Of a DNA stretch of 64,000 nt, positions 18,587 to 26,797 are shown piece after piece. A model generated the notes under the pieces. It was not told the DNA's origin. It ran no database searches and saw only the letters and a list, made by a program, of their open reading frames with translations. Each line of letters starts with the position of its first letter. The stretch's first letter is position 1. Made by a program: the position numbers and the translations under genes. Source of the stretch: Alistipes sp. UBA940 (GTDB taxonomy: Bacteria > Bacteroidota > Bacteroidia > Bacteroidales > Rikenellaceae); the NCBI GenBank assembly GCA_002293425.1, contig DBDE01000009.1:6950-70949 (forward strand). Direction: 5' to 3'.

Positions 18587-19267
18587 TTAAGTTGTTGTAC
18601 TTTTTTGAGCAGGAACAAGTCCCGACATAATCTCGTCGAGTTGATCCTGTGGGACACTTGATTCGTCTTTTTTGACGACTCCAGTGCCTCCTTTGGGACG
18701 ACCAAAAACAGCCCCCTGAGCCGCGCTCTCTTTGACAAGCGTCTCGACTTCAGTCGAAACCTCTCCGGTCAGCGCGTCGAAATCCTCGTCCGAAAGGTTT
18801 TTCACGTCCATACGCTGGTATGGTTTGCGAAGTGCTTCGGGTAGTTTTTCGATAATGGCGTTGAGTCTGCCTTTTCGGTCGGTTACGACCTTTTGGTCTT
18901 TGATGGCCGCAAGCTCATCCGACAGTTTTTTATTGCCGTCGATGAGTTCCTGTGCCCACGCGGGGACTTTCCCCTTTCCATCCTTGCCCTCGGTTACTCC
19001 ATCCCTGTTGTCCCCGTCTGCAAGAGCCTTGATTTTTTTATCCAGTTCCGCCGCTCTCTTTTCCGCCTCGGTCTTCGCCGTGCGGATAGTGTCTGCTTCG
19101 GATTGGAATGCTTTCAGAAGTGTCTCGACAGCGGCAATAGCTGCGTCTATTTGATCTTCATCTGTGACTGAGGCTTCCAAGTAGGTGGCCGCCGCCTCGA
19201 TAGCCTTTGCGCCGATTCCCAAGTTTTTGTACTTGTTGGTCAAAGCGACCTGAATTTTGGTTTTCAT
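18587..19267 (-). CDS. Capsid scaffolding protein
   Basis: 226 aa from ATG 19267 (MKTKIQVALTNKYKNLG). Mostly alpha-helical, highly charged, with a coiled-coil core (SEADTIRTAKTEAEKRAAEL) and a basic region before the C-terminus, the hallmark of scaffolds that bind the capsid through a terminal helix. No Ser protease motif is visible, so it appears to be scaffold only. It is the first gene of the head-tail operon, downstream of a late-type promoter. Confidence 0.75.
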   Translation of the reverse strand: MKTKIQVALTNKYKNLGIGAKAIEAAATYLEASVTDEDQIDAAIAAVETLLKAFQSEADTIRTAKTEAEKRAAELDKKIKALADGDNRDGVTEGKDGKGKVPAWAQELIDGNKKLSDELAAIKDQKVVTDRKGRLNAIIEKLPEALRKPYQRMDVKNLSDEDFDALTGEVSTEVETLVKESAAQGAVFGRPKGGTGVVKKDESSVPQDQLDEIMSGLVPAQKSTTT

Positions 19268-19393
19268 ATTTTTATTTGGTTTTCGAGTAAACAAAAAACA
19301 GCTCGCGACTTTGATAGCCACGAGCTGCCCGTAAGATACGGAGTTGGTCCTTTCGTTCAGTCTCGGTGGCGTATTTCTCTATACGCGATACTG

Positions 19394-19433
19394 CAAAGAT
19401 AAACAAATTTTTTAATGATTGCAATATAATCAT
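19394..19433 (-). promoter_or_regulatory. Late-type promoter with palindromic site for the head-tail operon
   Basis: On the minus strand there is a -7 box TATCTTTG (19394-19401), a 20-bp spacer and an ATTG -33 element (19422-19425). The -33 element is centred in the palindrome ATGATTATATTGCAATCAT (19415-19433). Architecture and palindrome match the lysis and terminase promoters. Confidence 0.8.
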
Positions 19434-19549
19434 TAAAAATCGATACTTTTTAAAAATAGTTTTCAAAATCAGGCGAGATTTTGTCACCGAAGCTTAGTAA
19501 TGCGGAGAATAATTTACCTATTCGCCGCGTATTTGCGGAATATAATTTG

Positions 19550-19557
19550 TATATTTG
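19550..19557 (+). promoter_or_regulatory. -7 box for the Fic gene
   Basis: TATATTTG fits TAnnTTTG and lies 20 bp before the Fic start codon. No well-spaced -33 TTTG is seen (nearest TTTG leaves a 14-bp spacer), so strength is uncertain. Confidence 0.5.
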
Positions 19558-19577
19558 TCGCATAAACAATTAACACT

Positions 19578-20672
19578 ATGGCAAGATACATCTATCAATA
19601 TCCGAATTGGCCGCATTTTACTTGGGACGAACAGGATATGCAGCTCCTTTTGGGCAAGGTTCGCCACTTGCAAGGCAAACTGTTGGGACAGATGAGCACG
19701 GTTGGTTTTTCGCTCAAAGAGGAGACCAATCTGACCACCCTGACGCTCGACGTGCTGAAATCTTCTGAGATAGAGGGTGAAATCCTGAACTACGATCAGG
19801 TGCGCTCGTCCATTGCACGAAAACTTGGCCTCGAATACGCGGGAATGGTTTACGCCGACCGAAATGTGGAAGGTGTGGTCGAGATGATGTTGGATGCAAC
19901 ACAAAATTATCGGAAACCGCTCGATGACGAGCGGCTGTTCGGCTGGCACGCCGCCCTGTTTCCATTGGGCCGAAGCGGAATGTATAAGATCGACGTGGCT
20001 AAATATCGAACGGGCGAAATGCAGGTTGTTTCGGGAGCTATGGGGCGAGAGAAAGTTCACTATGTTGCTCCATCGCCGGACCAGGTTCCACGCGAAATGG
20101 ATGAGTTTTTGGCATGGTTTAATGACGAGAACAAGTTAGATCTTGTGCTGAAATCGGCCATCGCTCATTTCTGGTTTATCATCATACATCCCTTCGACGA
20201 CGGGAATGGGCGCATGGCGCGAGCATTATCAGACTTGTTGCTTGCCCGTTCGGACGATACGTCGCAACGCTTTTACAGCCTGTCGAGCCAGATACTTGTT
20301 GAACGTAAGACTTATTATGAGGTTTTGCAAAAGGCCCAGTCCAGCGATGGCGACATCACTGCGTGGCTCGAATGGTATTTGAATTGCCTATATCGCGCTC
20401 TGCAATCAACTGAGACAACGATAGAGAACGTTCTCCACAAAGCCGATTTCTGGGACAGGCATAAAGAGACTGAGCTTAATGCACGCCAGCGACTGATGTT
20501 GAACAAGTTGTTTGATGGTTTCGATGGTAAATTGACTTCATCGAAATGGGCAAAGATTACAAGAAGTTCGTCCGACACCGCTTTGCGCGATATTCAAGAC
20601 CTGATAGCCAAAGGAGTCCTGCTGCGGAAAGAGGCGCAGGGTGGTCGGAGTACGAATTATGAGTTAGTGTAG
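19578..20672 (+). CDS. Fic domain protein (prophage cargo)
   Basis: 364 aa. An N-terminal DUF4172-like domain (about 5-85) is followed by the Fic domain with an intact active site HPFDDGNGRMAR (204-215) and a C-terminal winged-helix-like region (about 300-364). A class II-type inhibitory motif SxxxEG is visible at S62-E66-G67, so activity should be self-inhibited. Fic enzymes usually AMPylate protein side chains; the target is unknown. The gene reads against the late operons from its own promoter, suggesting expression in the lysogen. Its position between the packaging and structural operons marks it as a moron. Confidence 0.93.
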   Translation: MARYIYQYPNWPHFTWDEQDMQLLLGKVRHLQGKLLGQMSTVGFSLKEETNLTTLTLDVLKSSEIEGEILNYDQVRSSIARKLGLEYAGMVYADRNVEGVVEMMLDATQNYRKPLDDERLFGWHAALFPLGRSGMYKIDVAKYRTGEMQVVSGAMGREKVHYVAPSPDQVPREMDEFLAWFNDENKLDLVLKSAIAHFWFIIIHPFDDGNGRMARALSDLLLARSDDTSQRFYSLSSQILVERKTYYEVLQKAQSSDGDITAWLEWYLNCLYRALQSTETTIENVLHKADFWDRHKETELNARQRLMLNKLFDGFDGKLTSSKWAKITRSSSDTALRDIQDLIAKGVLLRKEAQGGRSTNYELV

Positions 20673-20680
20673 CGTATACA

Positions 20681-20708
20681 CCTAAAAAAGCTCCCGCCAG
20701 AGGCGGGA
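20681..20708 (-). terminator. Rho-independent terminator of the packaging operon
   Basis: Read leftward: stem TCCCGCC / GGCGGGA with a 3-nt loop, then GC and a run of six T. It would end transcription arriving from the portal-MuF genes after crossing the antisense 81-aa gene. Confidence 0.7.
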
Positions 20709-20729
20709 TTCACTCCTAAATTTACGTTG

Positions 20730-20764
20730 TTTGGTATCAATCCCTTGATCGTGTATTATCTTTG
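20730..20764 (+). promoter_or_regulatory. Promoter for the 81-aa cargo gene
   Basis: A -7 box TATCTTTG (20757-20764) and TTTG at 20730-20733 with a somewhat long 23-bp spacer. The start codon is at 20780. Confidence 0.5.
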
Positions 20765-20779
20765 CAAAAATTTCAGGTT

Positions 20780-21025
20780 ATGAATAAGCCGGAAGATTAC
20801 GAGGATTATTATGAATATTTCAATCCCGATGGGAGCGAAAAGGAGATGCCTGGCGGGATGTCTTTTGCCGAAGAGATTCGTTGGAGTCGTCGGCAAATGG
20901 TGATTATGTTGTCGTTGATGAGAGACGAAAAACGCGAGAAATTTTTGGTACGCCGCCGGTCACCGTACTGGCGCCAGATTTTCGAAATTCCCAATGGCAC
21001 ATTATTATATAAGTTCAGAGATTAA
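20780..21025 (+). CDS. Small unknown protein convergent with the MuF-ART gene
   Basis: 81 aa from ATG 20780. The N-terminal third is strongly acidic and tyrosine-rich (PEDYEDYYEYFNPDGSEKE). The rest is basic and amphipathic (IRWSRRQMVIML; VRRRSPYW). It has its own promoter and its 3' end overlaps the MuF-ADP-ribosyltransferase gene by 4 bp. Position next to a toxin-like domain makes an immunity role conceivable, but nothing in the sequence shows it and no family is recognised. Confidence 0.55.
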   Translation: MNKPEDYEDYYEYFNPDGSEKEMPGGMSFAEEIRWSRRQMVIMLSLMRDEKREKFLVRRRSPYWRQIFEIPNGTLLYKFRD

Positions 21026-22599
21026 AGATCTTCCATTTTTATTGTGAATACTCGTTCCCCGAATTCAATACCTTCATCAACTGATAATATTTTAAACTTG
21101 GTATCATTTCTGAATAGAACCTCGTACTCTCTTTCAGACCAGGAAACGCGACTAATGTCTCTTCCTGACCTGGATTTTATGTAGAACATTGTATTTGGTG
21201 TAAATCCAATAGCGACCTGTTTCCTTGTAGACGTTGATGTAAATCCTGGATGTATCATAGGAAGACCATTCTTGGCATACTTCCTATACTCCTCTAATTG
21301 CGTTGCGGTTAATGGTGCGCCACGAAATACCTCTCCTCTATATACGTCAAGTTTGTCTAATGCTCGATTCAGCACGCGTGAGTATCTGTCTACTTCCTCT
21401 GATGTTACATTATTCCACAGAGCATTATTGATTGTTTCATAATACTCTTCTGTGTAAACTCTGACGGCCAATGTCTCAGCAGGAGTTAGATTAAATGATT
21501 TTGCGCTAATATAAGTCGAGGTTGTCGCCTCTATCGCGTAATCCTTGAAATGATCCAATATGAATTGCTCGTCGGTTATTCTATGGATAGTTTCGCGATT
21601 ATCCCGTATAAAATACGGCTCTGAGGAAGCTTTTTGGATTCGTTCTCTGTTTTTGTTTACCCATTCCTTGAAGTTGCTTGGGACATCCGTCACCTCGTTT
21701 GCGCTCGCGGTGTTCGTTGATTCACCGCTGAGTATTTTGTCGGTATCGGCGACCAACTCCTCCTCGGTTTTCAGAATTGGTACGACCAAGCATCGACAGG
21801 CGGGATGCCAGCCGACAAACTTAAAGTCTTTAGGATAATCCCCTGTCAGATCATCGCAAATGTCGGGAACGGGGTGGTTGTTTGATATAGAAATCCGAAT
21901 ACCCACAACAAAGTCGAGCCTTTGCCAACGGTCGTGATCTGCGGTGCGATACGCCATATTTATTTCCGTGCGGGCGAGGCGCATTGCGTTTTTGTACGAA
22001 GACCGATATACCCCGGGACCAGGGTGATAGGCTTTGGCCGCCTTTGATAGAGTTAAGTTCCCGTATTTATCTCTAATCCGTCGGAATAGGCGATTAGGCT
22101 CATTGAGATATTTTTTCAGTTCCCGGGCAAGTTCTGTTGCGGAAGTGCCGTTTTCGAGCGCAACGGATAGTCCGAGTTCGATCTCTCGGCGATTCTGCTC
22201 GGTAAGTGCCCATACTCGCTTTGATAATGTCAACCCATTGGTTTCGCGACTTCGGAAACTCACCAAAGCCGCCTCGTTTCGGCGTAGATAGTTGGCTTGC
22301 GTCCGTGTCGGAAGTTCATTGAATCGTTTGCCGAAGACTTTCCAAATAAGCTCGTCGGTCTTGTCATTGGATAAAGCCCATTCCGCACCCATTCCTGCGA
22401 GTATAGCCTGCTTGACCCGAGCATTTGCCTGCTGCATAATTTTTTCAACCTCTTTGCTTGTCTGCGAATAGGACGAGAAAGCGAAAAGTCGTTTTGGGTC
22501 GTATTTATCCTTGACTCGGTAGGCCAACTCCGACAATTCGTCGATTGTGTCGTGATAGATGCGCTTAATTTTGCGGTCGTATGGATTGTCTTTGGGCAT
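21022..22599 (-). CDS. MuF-type minor head protein fused to an ADP-ribosyltransferase domain
   Basis: 525 aa. Residues ~1-290 are a Mu F / SPP1 gp7-like head morphogenesis domain (ARTEINMAYRTADHDRWQRL; then HPACRCLVVPI with paired cysteines). After a linker, residues ~320-525 form an arginine-type ADP-ribosyltransferase: YRGE (R421), the STS motif FTSTS (453-457) and an ExE motif at E491-E493 followed by VLF. All three R-S-E elements are intact. MuF-ART fusions are known from temperate phages of Firmicutes (MuF polymorphic toxins). The enzyme may ride in the virion and act on the new host. It follows the portal gene by 6 bp. Confidence 0.9.
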   Translation of the reverse strand: MPKDNPYDRKIKRIYHDTIDELSELAYRVKDKYDPKRLFAFSSYSQTSKEVEKIMQQANARVKQAILAGMGAEWALSNDKTDELIWKVFGKRFNELPTRTQANYLRRNEAALVSFRSRETNGLTLSKRVWALTEQNRREIELGLSVALENGTSATELARELKKYLNEPNRLFRRIRDKYGNLTLSKAAKAYHPGPGVYRSSYKNAMRLARTEINMAYRTADHDRWQRLDFVVGIRISISNNHPVPDICDDLTGDYPKDFKFVGWHPACRCLVVPILKTEEELVADTDKILSGESTNTASANEVTDVPSNFKEWVNKNRERIQKASSEPYFIRDNRETIHRITDEQFILDHFKDYAIEATTSTYISAKSFNLTPAETLAVRVYTEEYYETINNALWNNVTSEEVDRYSRVLNRALDKLDVYRGEVFRGAPLTATQLEEYRKYAKNGLPMIHPGFTSTSTRKQVAIGFTPNTMFYIKSRSGRDISRVSWSEREYEVLFRNDTKFKILSVDEGIEFGERVFTIKMEDL

Positions 22600-22605
22600 A
22601 CTTTG

Positions 22606-24006
22606 TTATACCGTTGCTCCCATTAGGTCTACGATTCCCTCTTCGGCAATTTGTCTGAGGGTTTCATCCACGTTGTCGCTTTCTCCTAATTGTGCGATTG
22701 CTTCTCTGCGGCTCATAATTTGTGCGGTCACGGCGGTTGCAAGATTCTCGATTTCGGTTTTGCGCTCCGAAACTTGGAAGGGTGTGAGTTCGCAGGAGAC
22801 TTGCAAGCGATCTATTTCGTCGGTGAGTTCGGGTCGGATGTTTTTGACAAAAGCCTTAACCACCGAAATTTCACGATCGAGAAATTCGAGAATGCGACCA
22901 CTTTCGTCGCCGACTTTCAGCATTGCATCGACGAAAATCTGTTTGAATGCTTCGCCGGAAAGCTGAAGACTTTTCAGATTATCATAGCTGAAATCGGGAA
23001 TTTGGAGCATCGCGAAATACTCCCTGCGTAGTGTCTCGGTGTAGAATCGTACGTTTGTCTCCGACAGCTCCCACGTGATATAACCCGCTTTTGCATTTGC
23101 CGGCCATTGAAAAACGCTTTTGCTGTCGCTGGGTTTCTCACCACCATACTCAATCTCTTCGTCGGCAAATACGCCGAAAAGGGGCTTTGTATTTGCTCGA
23201 ACATAGTTGCCGGCGCGAGACAGAGCCCACTCAATCTCATAGACGATGTTTGAGGTGTCTTCCCAAATAGGTGTTGGTCGGTGCATATAGATAGCGGGGA
23301 TTTTCCCGATTCCTTGTCCGTTGGGTGCGCCTACGGAGATATTGTCATCCTCGGCAACTTGCCAGGACGAATCCTTGCCATTCATTATCCACTTGATATG
23401 CTGATTGGCAGTATATGTGTCGAAATACTCCGCCCATTCGCCCATCGATTTACGTCGGTAGCCGAAAGATAACGCGACGAGATCGCCGTATTCATCGAAT
23501 AGCGGATATATGTTGTCGCCCTTTATCGGAGAGTAGTTCGCGCAACGTATTTTGAGGTTGCTTTCAATGCCATAGAGCGAATGTTTTTCCGCTACCGCAT
23601 ACCACAGTGTCGCAACCTCGCACCCGGCAAACAGCATATTCCCGCGCTCGATGTTGATGCTGTCGATGCGGTTGCGTGCATAAATAGCCTCGATGATTCG
23701 CTGGATCTCTTTTTGTTTGTCCGTTTGGGATTTGTAGATTCGTTTGACTGGAATGCCGAAGCATAGCGAGGTCATTCGGGCGGTAACGAGACGCTGATAG
23801 TCGAGGGCAATGCGAGTCACTTTCGTGCCGGCTGGGTTGTCGCAATCCCCTGGTACATCGGGGTAAAGTGATTTGTTGTTGACGGGATGTTTTTGCGGAT
23901 TGTACTCTTTTTCGAGTGCGCTCCATTTCGGCACATCTGCGCTTTTGTCTTTGAGTGCCGCAATCGCCTGAGTGGGATCGAGGGCGAGGATTTCAGTGAT
24001 TGTCAT
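22606..24006 (-). CDS. Portal protein (SPP1 gp6-like)
   Basis: 466 aa. It has the features of phage portal proteins of the SPP1 gp6 class: an N-terminal wing region (NPQKHPVNNKSLYPDVPG; ALDYQRLVTARMTSLCFG), a central stem-crown region (NYVRANTKPLFGVFADEEIE) and a long helical C-terminal part (TDEIDRLQVSCELTPFQV). It forms the dodecameric DNA gate at one capsid vertex. The gene lies between terminase large subunit and MuF, the conserved packaging order. Confidence 0.88.
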   Translation of the reverse strand: MTITEILALDPTQAIAALKDKSADVPKWSALEKEYNPQKHPVNNKSLYPDVPGDCDNPAGTKVTRIALDYQRLVTARMTSLCFGIPVKRIYKSQTDKQKEIQRIIEAIYARNRIDSINIERGNMLFAGCEVATLWYAVAEKHSLYGIESNLKIRCANYSPIKGDNIYPLFDEYGDLVALSFGYRRKSMGEWAEYFDTYTANQHIKWIMNGKDSSWQVAEDDNISVGAPNGQGIGKIPAIYMHRPTPIWEDTSNIVYEIEWALSRAGNYVRANTKPLFGVFADEEIEYGGEKPSDSKSVFQWPANAKAGYITWELSETNVRFYTETLRREYFAMLQIPDFSYDNLKSLQLSGEAFKQIFVDAMLKVGDESGRILEFLDREISVVKAFVKNIRPELTDEIDRLQVSCELTPFQVSERKTEIENLATAVTAQIMSRREAIAQLGESDNVDETLRQIAEEGIVDLMGATV

Positions 24007-24051
24007 ATCGTTCTGTATTTTTTGTCGCGCATCATCACGCGAGTTGTTTTT

Positions 24052-25392
24052 TTATCCTATCGCATTTGCAATCCTTGAAAGGTTTATAGTCTGTGCAGGC
24101 TTCAATTCGAACCACATCCGCATCATCAGATTGTCCGCTTCGTCGGGCGACCGGCCAAGCACCTGCTTTATCTGCTCTTTGCCGATTATCGTTATTGCAC
24201 CGTCTTTGCCAATATCTTTTTGCTTTATCTGTTCCAACTCCTGCGTAATGCGCTCACGGTTCTCGATAGGCTCGTCGGGTAGGTACATTTCGTTGTTGTT
24301 TACTACGTCGGCCAGTTTGAAGTAGCACTGTGCCCGAAGATTGCGATAATTGTAGTGCTTGCCGTGAACTTCAACGGGTCGTGAGCCATTTACAAAACCC
24401 TTGCATCGAAGTGTATCGACAAGCCCGCCACCGACACCATCCTCGTCGGCAATCGTTTGACTGTTCGGTACACCATAATCGGCCTGTAATTTGCGCACCA
24501 ACGTCGCCAGCTCATCTATACGACACTTCGCTATTGATTTATGGTAAATGCATACCAAACCGTCCCAAATGCGTATCGTTGTGTCGTTCTTACCGAGCCG
24601 CGCCACGTCTATGGTCATATGTCGTTTCCCACCATTTGCCTTTACGTGGGTGTTGGTGAACAAATCGATGATTTTTTCGTACTTCATCATTACGCTTGGG
24701 TCGTCGTCGTATTCCCAATTGCCATCGAGCAGACGCGCTCGGCTGATCTGGTCGAGCTTGCGCAGGTTCTCGATGTAGTAGCGGTCGATGTCGGGATTGT
24801 CGGTAACGAAAGCCTGAATGAACGCTAAGTCGGGTGGCAATATACCCTCACGGAATGGCTTGTAGAACTTCGGATAAACAAAATTCTTAGCCGGATTGGT
24901 CGTGCCCAGCATCTTAGGAGCAAGTCCGAACTTATCTACGTTGTGCCGGATGCGCGAGCGCACGATGTTCCACGCCTTTTCGGTGATTTGTGACACCTCG
25001 TCAATAAATGCACCCGTTATTTCAAGCGATCCGAGTTCGTCGAAGTTCGGGTCGGATGGATAGTAGAACAGGTCTTTGAGCAAAATAATCGAGCCATTGA
25101 AGAACTCGATGCTGTTTGCGTTGGAACTATTGACCTTGTAATGCGTTCCCGCCCGTATCCCTTGCATTTGAGCGACCTTGTAGAATGATTGCAGGGTAGT
25201 TTCTTTGAGCGTTTTTAGTTTCGCGCGCCCCATTAGCCACCTGCTATTCGGATATTTCAAAGAACATTTCGTGAGCCAATATGTACCGAGTATGGACTTG
25301 CCACCGCCGGCCGCACCCCCATAGACAACTTCATTTGTAGAACGGTCTTCTAGCCGGTCAAGAGCCTGCGTCTGTTTTTGATTTAACTTCAT
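24052..25392 (-). CDS. Terminase large subunit
   Basis: 446 aa packaging motor. The ATPase domain has Walker A GGAAGGGKS (25-33) and a Walker B-type strand ITGAFIDEVSQ. The nuclease domain shows the expected acidic positions in MTIDVARLGKNDT, ADEDGVGGGLVD and RSPDEADNLMM. It resembles PBSX/SPP1-like terminases. The start overlaps the small terminase gene by 35 bp, and the portal gene follows after 45 bp. Confidence 0.94.
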   Translation of the reverse strand: MKLNQKQTQALDRLEDRSTNEVVYGGAAGGGKSILGTYWLTKCSLKYPNSRWLMGRAKLKTLKETTLQSFYKVAQMQGIRAGTHYKVNSSNANSIEFFNGSIILLKDLFYYPSDPNFDELGSLEITGAFIDEVSQITEKAWNIVRSRIRHNVDKFGLAPKMLGTTNPAKNFVYPKFYKPFREGILPPDLAFIQAFVTDNPDIDRYYIENLRKLDQISRARLLDGNWEYDDDPSVMMKYEKIIDLFTNTHVKANGGKRHMTIDVARLGKNDTTIRIWDGLVCIYHKSIAKCRIDELATLVRKLQADYGVPNSQTIADEDGVGGGLVDTLRCKGFVNGSRPVEVHGKHYNYRNLRAQCYFKLADVVNNNEMYLPDEPIENRERITQELEQIKQKDIGKDGAITIIGKEQIKQVLGRSPDEADNLMMRMWFELKPAQTINLSRIANAIG

Positions 25393-25696
25393 AAACTCGT
25401 TCTTCTTTCCATTCGATCGACATATTGCCGGAATGATCGTGTTCTTGTCGCTTTACATAGCCACGTTCCTTGCCTCGTGTTTGCAGCAAAAATTTTATGA
25501 GTTGGTCACTGCCTTCGTTAATTCGCTTTATCATATTCTGCTCGGCAAAGTCCAGAACAACCTCGTTAAGAGACTCTACTGCATCGCGATAATTTGGGTC
25601 GTTTCGCAGCCAATCATAATGAGAGGAACGGCTTATGCCGCACTTTTCAGCAGCAGGTGTAACTATTCCGAGTGTTTTTTCGAGACACTCTAACAT
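25358..25696 (-). CDS. Terminase small subunit (HTH)
   Basis: 112 aa if begun at ATG 25696 (MLECLEKTLG). The frame is open up to an ATG at 25759, but the promoter -7 box TATCTTTG (25753-25746) lies inside that extension, so the upstream start cannot be used from this promoter; a TTG at 25738 is another option. Residues ~5-40 form a helix-turn-helix (GIVTPAAEKCGISRSSHYDWL) of the kind that recognises pac or cos DNA, followed by a helical region (SDQLIKFLLQTRGKERGYV) typical of phage homeodomain-like TerS. Adjacent to TerL. Confidence 0.82.
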   Translation of the reverse strand: MLECLEKTLGIVTPAAEKCGISRSSHYDWLRNDPNYRDAVESLNEVVLDFAEQNMIKRINEGSDQLIKFLLQTRGKERGYVKRQEHDHSGNMSIEWKEERVYEVKSKTDAGS

Positions 25697-25745
25697 TCGC
25701 TTCTTAACAGCGTTGTTCTTTGTGGCCTTTTTTGCCAAATCATCA

Positions 25746-25779
25746 CAAAGATAATACAATATGATTATAATGCAATCAT
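25746..25779 (-). promoter_or_regulatory. Late-type promoter with palindromic site for the packaging operon
   Basis: On the minus strand: TATCTTTG (25746-25753), a 19-bp spacer and ATTG (25773-25776) within the palindrome ATGATTATAATGCAATCAT (25761-25779). It is the third member of the shared late-promoter set and lies 16 bp after the end of the replication-initiator-like gene. Confidence 0.8.
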
Positions 25780-25795
25780 ATTGCGAATAAAAATT

Positions 25796-26632
25796 TCATT
25801 TTCTCCTCCATAATTTTGTCTGAGGGTCGCAGAACCAGTTGTCCTGCGGATCAGAGGCCGACCAGTGTTTTGCGGCCTCTGCAAATGTCATCCATTCGTT
25901 GCCGCACTTTTTTTCGAACCGGTCCTCGTTTGCCGCCCACCTTGCCAATCGTCTCGACAATCCCCAGGTTTTCTCCATCTCAAACTTCATCATTGTGCCG
26001 GACTTGTTGGGTTCTGTCCAGTAACTGAAGAACGAGTTAAGCATATCGCGACCATATGTTTCGAGATGCTCGGTAAGCTCTGCCTTGAACTTGTTCCGTC
26101 TTTTCAAAAAATCACTTTCGAGAGAGGTGCGGTCACGCGCAATTCTCTCTCTGTTTTTCTTTTCTCTACTTTTCTCTACTTTATTCTCTACGTGCGCGCG
26201 AGACGGAAGAATCTCGCTTTCTTCGGAAATAATCGGACATTCTTCTGGAAGAATGTTTATTTTTTCCGGAATTTTGACATCATTTCTCTTTGCTCGACGA
26301 CACATATCAATGTACCTACGCTGAATAGACGCAGAGGTTAAGACACTCCCACTCGCACGCAGTTCTTTATCGAAAAGACCCACCTTGCAGCAGTAGTTTA
26401 CAACTTCCTCTACCGTTGTCTCTTTCAGTCCGAAGTATTCAGCCACGTCAAAGGCAGTACTTTCGTCCCACTCGATGAAACAGCCTTTTACTCTGTATAT
26501 CTCGCAAAGAAGATAGTCGTACACGGCGATACCATCACACCTAAACTCCTTTTTGAGTCGTTTAATGCGGATGTCCTGATACCTGTCGGTGTCGATGTTA
26601 TAGTAGGCAAAGCCTGTTTTGTTGTTTGCCAT
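25796..26632 (-). CDS. Replication-initiator-like protein (DUF4373 / Lin1244-Lin1753 N-terminal domain)
   Basis: 278 aa from ATG 26632 (MANNKTGFAYYNIDTDRYQD). The N-terminal ~115 residues match the DUF4373 winged-helix domain (KKEFRCDGIAVYDYLLCEIY; FGLKETTVEEVVNYCCKVG), found in phage and plasmid replication or remodelling proteins. A low-complexity charged linker follows, then a C-terminal domain (ELTEHLETYGRDMLNSFFSYW) like that of DnaD-type initiators. This is the only candidate replication gene seen, so the phage probably relies on host helicase and polymerase. Its start is 2 bp after a 53-aa gene. Confidence 0.82.
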   Translation of the reverse strand: MANNKTGFAYYNIDTDRYQDIRIKRLKKEFRCDGIAVYDYLLCEIYRVKGCFIEWDESTAFDVAEYFGLKETTVEEVVNYCCKVGLFDKELRASGSVLTSASIQRRYIDMCRRAKRNDVKIPEKINILPEECPIISEESEILPSRAHVENKVEKSREKKNRERIARDRTSLESDFLKRRNKFKAELTEHLETYGRDMLNSFFSYWTEPNKSGTMMKFEMEKTWGLSRRLARWAANEDRFEKKCGNEWMTFAEAAKHWSASDPQDNWFCDPQTKLWRRK

Positions 26633-26634
26633 AA

Positions 26635-26796
26635 TCAGTTGGCGATTTTCGTGCCGTACAATCTTTGCCTTACTGCCCTCCAAAACCTCCATCGCTTTGC
26701 TTTGCGGTTCTGTCGAACTACTTTTCGGTTGTAGCGTGCGATGTCCCGCGGATCGGTTGTTTCCACGAAATAGTGGTTCAGAATAATTGCACTCAT
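26635..26796 (-). CDS. 53-aa basic early protein
   Basis: Translated by eye from ATG 26796 to TGA 26637-26635. It begins MSAIILNHYFVETTDPRD and then becomes very basic (RYNRKVVRQNRKAKRWRF). It fits tightly between the 99-aa gene (1 bp upstream) and the DUF4373 gene (2 bp downstream), leaving no gap in the early operon, the main support for its being real. The Arg/Lys/Trp-rich second half suggests nucleic acid binding or a short regulatory peptide. No family recognised. Confidence 0.6.
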   Translation of the reverse strand: MSAIILNHYFVETTDPRDIARYNRKVVRQNRKAKRWRFWRAVRQRLYGTKIAN

Positions 26797-26797
26797 A

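Larger units (their letters stand above)
19268..19577. other. Divergent intergenic region between the structural operon and the Fic gene
   Basis: About 310 bases without a convincing gene. It holds the leftward late promoter with its palindrome (19394-19433), a 127-base leader for the scaffold operon and the rightward Fic promoter box. A 71-codon minus frame across it is low-quality and contains the promoter, so it is not called. Confidence 0.6.

Noticed and set aside
19272..19487. 71-codon minus frame upstream of the scaffold gene
   Set aside because: It contains the late promoter and palindrome and would start upstream of the transcription start.
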